Source: Candidatus Cloacimonadota bacterium (lineage in GTDB: Bacteria > Cloacimonadota > Cloacimonadia > JGIOTU-2). Taken from it: a stretch of DNA of 37,927 nucleotides. The stretch covers positions 1 to 37,927 of the forward strand of contig JAUWMT010000028.1 in the NCBI GenBank assembly GCA_030613025.1. The letters are read 5' to 3'. Position 1 is the stretch's first letter, and each line of letters starts with the position of its first letter. Of the stretch, positions 34,681 to 37,927 are shown in pieces. The translations under genes and the position numbers were made by a program. The notes beneath the pieces are model-generated. The model was not told the origin of the DNA and made no database searches. It worked only from the letters and a program-made list of their open reading frames with translations.

Positions 34681-34850
34681 AGTTGGAAGGACCGATGCTG
34701 CAGATAAAATATGTGTTGAAAAAATCTCTTGAATTCGTATTATATCCAGTTGTTATTATCAATAAAATGGACAGAAAGAAAACACGACTTGCTTTTTTGT
34801 ATGAAATAAGCATACAGATGTATGCAAAAAGGATACAATATGCTTGCTGA
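34614..34850 (+). pseudogene. Truncated, internally deleted typA copy
   Basis: It translates as the typA start (IAIIAHVDHGKTTLVD), then jumps directly to LEGPMLQIKYVLKKSLEF and VVIINKMDRKKTR, homologous to intact typA residues from about 100 on; similarity ends soon after and the frame stops at 34850. Compared with typA, 77 codons are missing in frame. The lost segment in intact typA lies between CTGGTGGATGC (35991-36001) and CTGGTCGATGC (36222-36232), so short-repeat recombination explains it. The remaining product lacks G2/G3 motifs and everything after G4 and cannot be a working GTPase. Confidence 0.85.
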
Positions 34851-35424
34851 AATTTTATCTTCTAAGATCAGAGCAGAAATATTCAGACTTCTTTTTGGGT
34901 CTGATAATGCTGCGTTACATATGCGTGAGATCGAACGTAAATCAGGTTTTACCATTGGTACAGTTCAAAGAGAGTTAAGTAAATTAGTAAAACTTGATCT
35001 TATTTATAAAACAAAAGATGGTAATCGCACTTATTATCGTGCAAACAAAGAAAACCCAATTTACCATGATATTACTAATATTGTCCAAAAAACAGTTGGC
35101 TCAGTTTTTTTATTTAAAGAAGCTCTTTCTCAATCTACAGCAATCGAATTTGCTTTCATTTTTGGTTCCTTTGCATCAGGAAAGCAAAAATCCCACAGTG
35201 ATATAGATCTTTTTGTTATTGGGGATATTGGTCTTCGTGAAGTTGTATCACTTATTTATGGTATTTCAGACAAAACAGGTAAAGAGATCAATCCGCAAGT
35301 TATTAGTAAATCAGAATTTATTAATAGAGTAAATTCAGATGACCATTTCATTTCAAATATTATAAATTCAGATAAAATATTTATTACGGGAACAAAAGAT
35401 GAATTTACAAAATTGGTTAAGTAA
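34840..35424 (+). CDS. HTH-nucleotidyltransferase (MNT-type antitoxin)
   Basis: I choose ATG 34840 (AAAGGA upstream) rather than ATG 34822. The 194-aa product has an N-terminal winged helix-turn-helix (1-72; MREIERKSGFTIGTVQRELSKL) and a minimal nucleotidyltransferase domain with GSFASG...SDIDLFVIG (G109, S110, D121, D123). In MNT-HEPN (type VII) systems the MNT protein inactivates the HEPN toxin by nucleotide transfer; the HTH probably adds autoregulation. It overlaps the HEPN gene by 26 nt. The start lies within the 3' end of the typA fragment. Confidence 0.8.
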   Translation: MLAEILSSKIRAEIFRLLFGSDNAALHMREIERKSGFTIGTVQRELSKLVKLDLIYKTKDGNRTYYRANKENPIYHDITNIVQKTVGSVFLFKEALSQSTAIEFAFIFGSFASGKQKSHSDIDLFVIGDIGLREVVSLIYGISDKTGKEINPQVISKSEFINRVNSDDHFISNIINSDKIFITGTKDEFTKLVK

Positions 35425-35836
35425 CGGCTGGTTAAAACATCATTCCACCAGCAAACAGGAAATCAACAATCTGCTGAATATTGTAAATCGTGATCTTCAT
35501 GATGCGAAAGAAAGTATATCTCTCGATTGGCAGTTTGGCATTGCCTATAATGCGGCTCTCAAATTGTGTGCAATTCTCTTATATGCTTCTGGTTATATGG
35601 CAGAAAACACATTACAGCATTATCGTACGATTATGGCTATGCCGATAATTTTAGGTGATTCAAAACGTTTGGATGCAGAATATCTGAATACCTGCCGGAC
35701 TAAAAGAAACATCGTAGAATACGATTGTGCTGGTGGAGTAACCTCACAAGAAACTGTAGAGTTGGTAAATTTTGTTTCATCATTTAAACAAGAAGTAATT
35801 AATTGGTTAAAACAGAATCATCCTGAATATTTGTAA
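35399..35836 (+). CDS. HEPN-domain protein (putative toxin)
   Basis: A 145-aa helical protein with a HEPN-like core and the motif RTKRNIVEYD (R103, N104, Y108), i.e. an R-N-x3-Y form in place of R-x4-6-H. Many HEPN proteins are RNases; those paired with MNT proteins are toxins or RNA/ATP-binding partners. The ATG lies inside the end of the nucleotidyltransferase gene (26-nt overlap), giving translational coupling. The Tyr in place of His leaves RNase activity uncertain. The pair sits exactly between the two typA starts. Confidence 0.75.
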   Translation: MNLQNWLSNGWLKHHSTSKQEINNLLNIVNRDLHDAKESISLDWQFGIAYNAALKLCAILLYASGYMAENTLQHYRTIMAMPIILGDSKRLDAEYLNTCRTKRNIVEYDCAGGVTSQETVELVNFVSSFKQEVINWLKQNHPEYL

Positions 35837-35916
35837 GATACCGATAAACGATTTATCGAAAATGTATTCACAGTCAGCGAGTTAAGCTAAGCCGCTCTAT
35901 TCCTGTCTCAATAAAT

Positions 35917-36000
35917 TCATGAAATGAAGAATAATGAAAAAAATTAAAAATATCGCTATCATCGCTCATGTTGATCACGGCAAGACCACTCTGGTGGATG
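35917..36000 (+). repeat. Direct repeat of typA leader and first codons (copy 2)
   Basis: The intact partner of 34597-34680; it covers 17 nt of 5' leader and 22 codons of typA, including the G1 motif. Confidence 0.85.
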
Positions 36001-37760
36001 CAGTTCTAAAGCAGTCCGGCATCTTCAGAGAAAACCAGAACATTGCCAAGTGCGTGATGGACAGCAATGATCTTGAAAGAGAGCGCGGGATCACCATATT
36101 TTCCAAAAATGCATCCCTCACTTATAAAGATTATAAAATAAACTTCGTAGATACACCAGGCCATGCCGATTTCGGCGGCGAAGTTCAGCGTATTTTGAAA
36201 ATGGTGGACTCTGTTTTGTTACTGGTCGATGCTTTTGAAGGTCCAATGCCGCAAACAAAATATGTGCTGAAAAAATCCCTGGAATTAGGGATAGATCCGA
36301 TCGTTATCATCAATAAAATAGACAGATCAAATGCACGGCCTGCTGAGGTGCTTGATATGGTGTTTGACCTGTTCTGTGACTTGCAGGCAAATGACGCCCA
36401 GTTAGATTTCCCTGTCCTTTATGCATCCGGGAAAGACGGCTATGCCAGGTATGAGCTTGAAGATAAAAATGATGACCTGATCCCGTTATTTGAAACGATC
36501 ATACACAAAGTGAAAGATGCGGAAGGTGATGAAACCCACCCCTTTCAAATGCTGATCTCTGCGATCGAATATGATAATTATCTTGGCAAGATCGGGACGG
36601 GAAAGATCACAAATGGAACTGTAAGCCAGGGTGAAGAAATTGTATTATTAAAACGCGATGGAGAAAGACTGCTTTATCGGATCACAAAGATTTTCCATTA
36701 TGATGGTTTGAAAAAGAAAGAAATAAAAAAGGCATTTGCTGGTGATATCGTCTCACTCGCTGGAATGGAACGGGTCGATGTGGGAGAAACAGCCGCATGC
36801 AAAGAAAATCCAAAACCACTTCCAATTATCGAGATCGATGCCCCTACTCTCTCCATGACATTCAGAGTCAATGATTCTCCTTTTGCCGGAAAAGAAGGGA
36901 AATATGTCACTTCCAGAAATATCTGGGATAGATTGCAAAAAGAGCTTCAAACCAATGTCAGCATCAAGGTTGAAGGCACTGAAAACGGAGATGAGTTCAT
37001 TGTAAAAGGACGCGGCGAGCTTCAGCTTTCTATTCTTATTGAGAACATGCGCCGAGAGGGTTTTGAATTCCAGGTTTCCACACCCAAAGTTATTTACCGT
37101 CAGCTTGATGGAAAACGTACAGAGCCAATCGAGCTTGTCGTTATCGATGTTGCTGATGAATTTGTGGGGACAGTTATCGAAATGCTTGGTTTCCGAAAAG
37201 GTGAAATGCTGGATATGGTGCCGGGTACTGACGGCTACACACGGTTGGAATATAAAGTCCCTGCGCGCGGTTTGATCGGTTTCGGGAACGAATTTATGAC
37301 CACTACTCGTGGAACAGGTATCGTCAATCATAGTTTTTATGAATATGAATATTACAAAGGTGATCTTGATAAGAAAAGCCGCGGCGCTTTGATCGCTATG
37401 CAAAATGGTACATCTACCGGATATTCTTTGTGCAATTTTCAGGCACGCGGGATTTTATTCATCGGACCAACGGTTGAAGTTTATGCAGGTATGATCGTTG
37501 GAGAACACTCTCGTGAAAACGATCTGGTGCTGAACATAGTAAAGGGTAAAAAACTCTCAAATGTTCGTGCAGCCAGTTCTGATGATGCGATCAATCTTGT
37601 CCCGCCAAGGCAATTCAGTTTGGAGCAGGCGATTGAATATATCAATGATGATGAACTGTTGGAAGTAACTCCCAAAAATATCAGAATGCGAAAGAAAATT
37701 CTCAATGAAACGACAAGAAAAAGAGAATTGAACAGATTGAATAAATTGAATCAGGAGTAA
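35934..37760 (+). CDS. typA: Ribosome-associated translational GTPase TypA/BipA
   Basis: A 608-aa translational GTPase binding the 70S ribosome and acting in ribosome assembly and stress adaptation. G1 AHVDHGKTT (11-19), G2 region RERGITIFSKNAS, G3 DTPGHADFGGEV, G4 NKIDR and G5 near YASGKDGYA are present, followed by EF-G-like domains and the TypA-specific C-terminus (GLIGFGNEFMTTTRGTGIVN; TPKNIRMRKKILNETTRKRE). Full family length. Its GC content is visibly higher than that of the AT-rich upstream segment. Its leader and start are duplicated at 34597. A weak GAAG-type ribosome site precedes the ATG. Confidence 0.97.
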   Translation: MKKIKNIAIIAHVDHGKTTLVDAVLKQSGIFRENQNIAKCVMDSNDLERERGITIFSKNASLTYKDYKINFVDTPGHADFGGEVQRILKMVDSVLLLVDAFEGPMPQTKYVLKKSLELGIDPIVIINKIDRSNARPAEVLDMVFDLFCDLQANDAQLDFPVLYASGKDGYARYELEDKNDDLIPLFETIIHKVKDAEGDETHPFQMLISAIEYDNYLGKIGTGKITNGTVSQGEEIVLLKRDGERLLYRITKIFHYDGLKKKEIKKAFAGDIVSLAGMERVDVGETAACKENPKPLPIIEIDAPTLSMTFRVNDSPFAGKEGKYVTSRNIWDRLQKELQTNVSIKVEGTENGDEFIVKGRGELQLSILIENMRREGFEFQVSTPKVIYRQLDGKRTEPIELVVIDVADEFVGTVIEMLGFRKGEMLDMVPGTDGYTRLEYKVPARGLIGFGNEFMTTTRGTGIVNHSFYEYEYYKGDLDKKSRGALIAMQNGTSTGYSLCNFQARGILFIGPTVEVYAGMIVGEHSRENDLVLNIVKGKKLSNVRAASSDDAINLVPPRQFSLEQAIEYINDDELLEVTPKNIRMRKKILNETTRKRELNRLNKLNQE

Positions 37761-37790
37761 GAGATAAACCGAACTCCCTATAATAAAATT

Positions 37791-37821
37791 GGCTCTTTTG
37801 AGTTTTAAGTGGGTTGATATA
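37791..37821 (+). repeat. 31-nt repeat, direct copy of 4443-4473
   Basis: GGCTCTTTTGAGTTTTAAGT plus 11 nt; see 4443. It lies 30 nt after typA. Confidence 0.5.
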
Positions 37822-37850
37822 CTTATAATTTGAATACGCCAATGCATATA

Positions 37851-37917
37851 AATATCCAATATCCAACCAGCCGTCGCTTAGGCTATGGCTCGGCAGGCAC
37901 GGAATATCCAATATCCA
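37851..37917 (-). repeat. GC-rich dispersed repeat, inverted copy of 4621-4682
   Basis: The core AACCAGCCGTCGCTTAGGCT / ATGGCTCGGCAGGCACGG is flanked on both sides by the 14-nt direct repeat ATATCCAATATCCA (37852-37865 and about 37904-37917), as a target-site-like border. Confidence 0.75.
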
Positions 37918-37927
37918 TTTATCGAGG

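Noticed and set aside
36753..37403. 216-codon minus-strand frame
   Set aside because: Antisense shadow of typA.
1..37927. CRISPR arrays, tRNA and rRNA genes
   Set aside because: No regularly spaced direct repeats of CRISPR size, no tRNA-like cloverleaf and no conserved rRNA stretch were noticed.

Overview
The window looks like a chromosomal piece of an uncultured Gram-negative bacterium of the FCB group; Candidatus Cloacimonadota or a close relative is my best guess. This is inference from gene content (BatA-E/MoxR aerotolerance cluster, PgsB/C/W poly-gamma-glutamate genes, AMP-forming acyl-CoA ligases with a phosphate butyryltransferase, a beta-barrel protein ending in Phe) and from intergenic regions packed with dispersed palindromes. 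No rRNA or tRNA gene was seen.

Layout. From 1 to 23.0 kb all convincing genes lie on the minus strand: a parallel-beta-helix repeat protein with an in-frame stop (left edge); two exported or outer-membrane proteins; pgsB-pgsC-pgsW; a repeat-rich gap (6.3-7.2 kb); a tightly overlapping operon moxR-DUF58-membrane protein-batA-batB-batC-batD-batE-small membrane protein, in which moxR carries an in-frame TAA; a gene with weak Bpu10I-endonuclease resemblance; glyA with an unusual in-frame insertion; rpiB-ptb; and two acyl-CoA ligases preceded by a 42-codon leader ORF and a TTGACA promoter.

From 23.07 to 37.8 kb nearly everything is on the plus strand and most looks accessory: a broken pRiA4b ORF-3-like gene; three small genes (4-TM protein, VOC/glyoxalase fold, cupin) separated by attC-like sites, resembling an integron cassette cluster without an integrase; a secreted transglutaminase-fold protein; then an AT-rich segment with a 1375-aa nuclease-RecQ-like helicase fusion overlapping a tail-anchored coiled-coil membrane protein. 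This pair is my main candidate for an undescribed, probably anti-phage, system. It is followed by a deleted partial copy of typA, an HTH-nucleotidyltransferase/HEPN pair (MNT-HEPN toxin-antitoxin type), and intact typA. The partial and intact typA starts are direct repeats exactly 1320 bp apart, bracketing the toxin-antitoxin pair.

Several repeat families fill the gaps. The most striking is a palindrome with arms like CCCGTGAAAT / ATTTCACAGGG, seen about nine times, with compensatory arm changes in one copy and two copies apparently sitting inside other repeats. Three genes have an in-frame stop where homologues read through, which points to real decay or consensus error and should be checked against reads.
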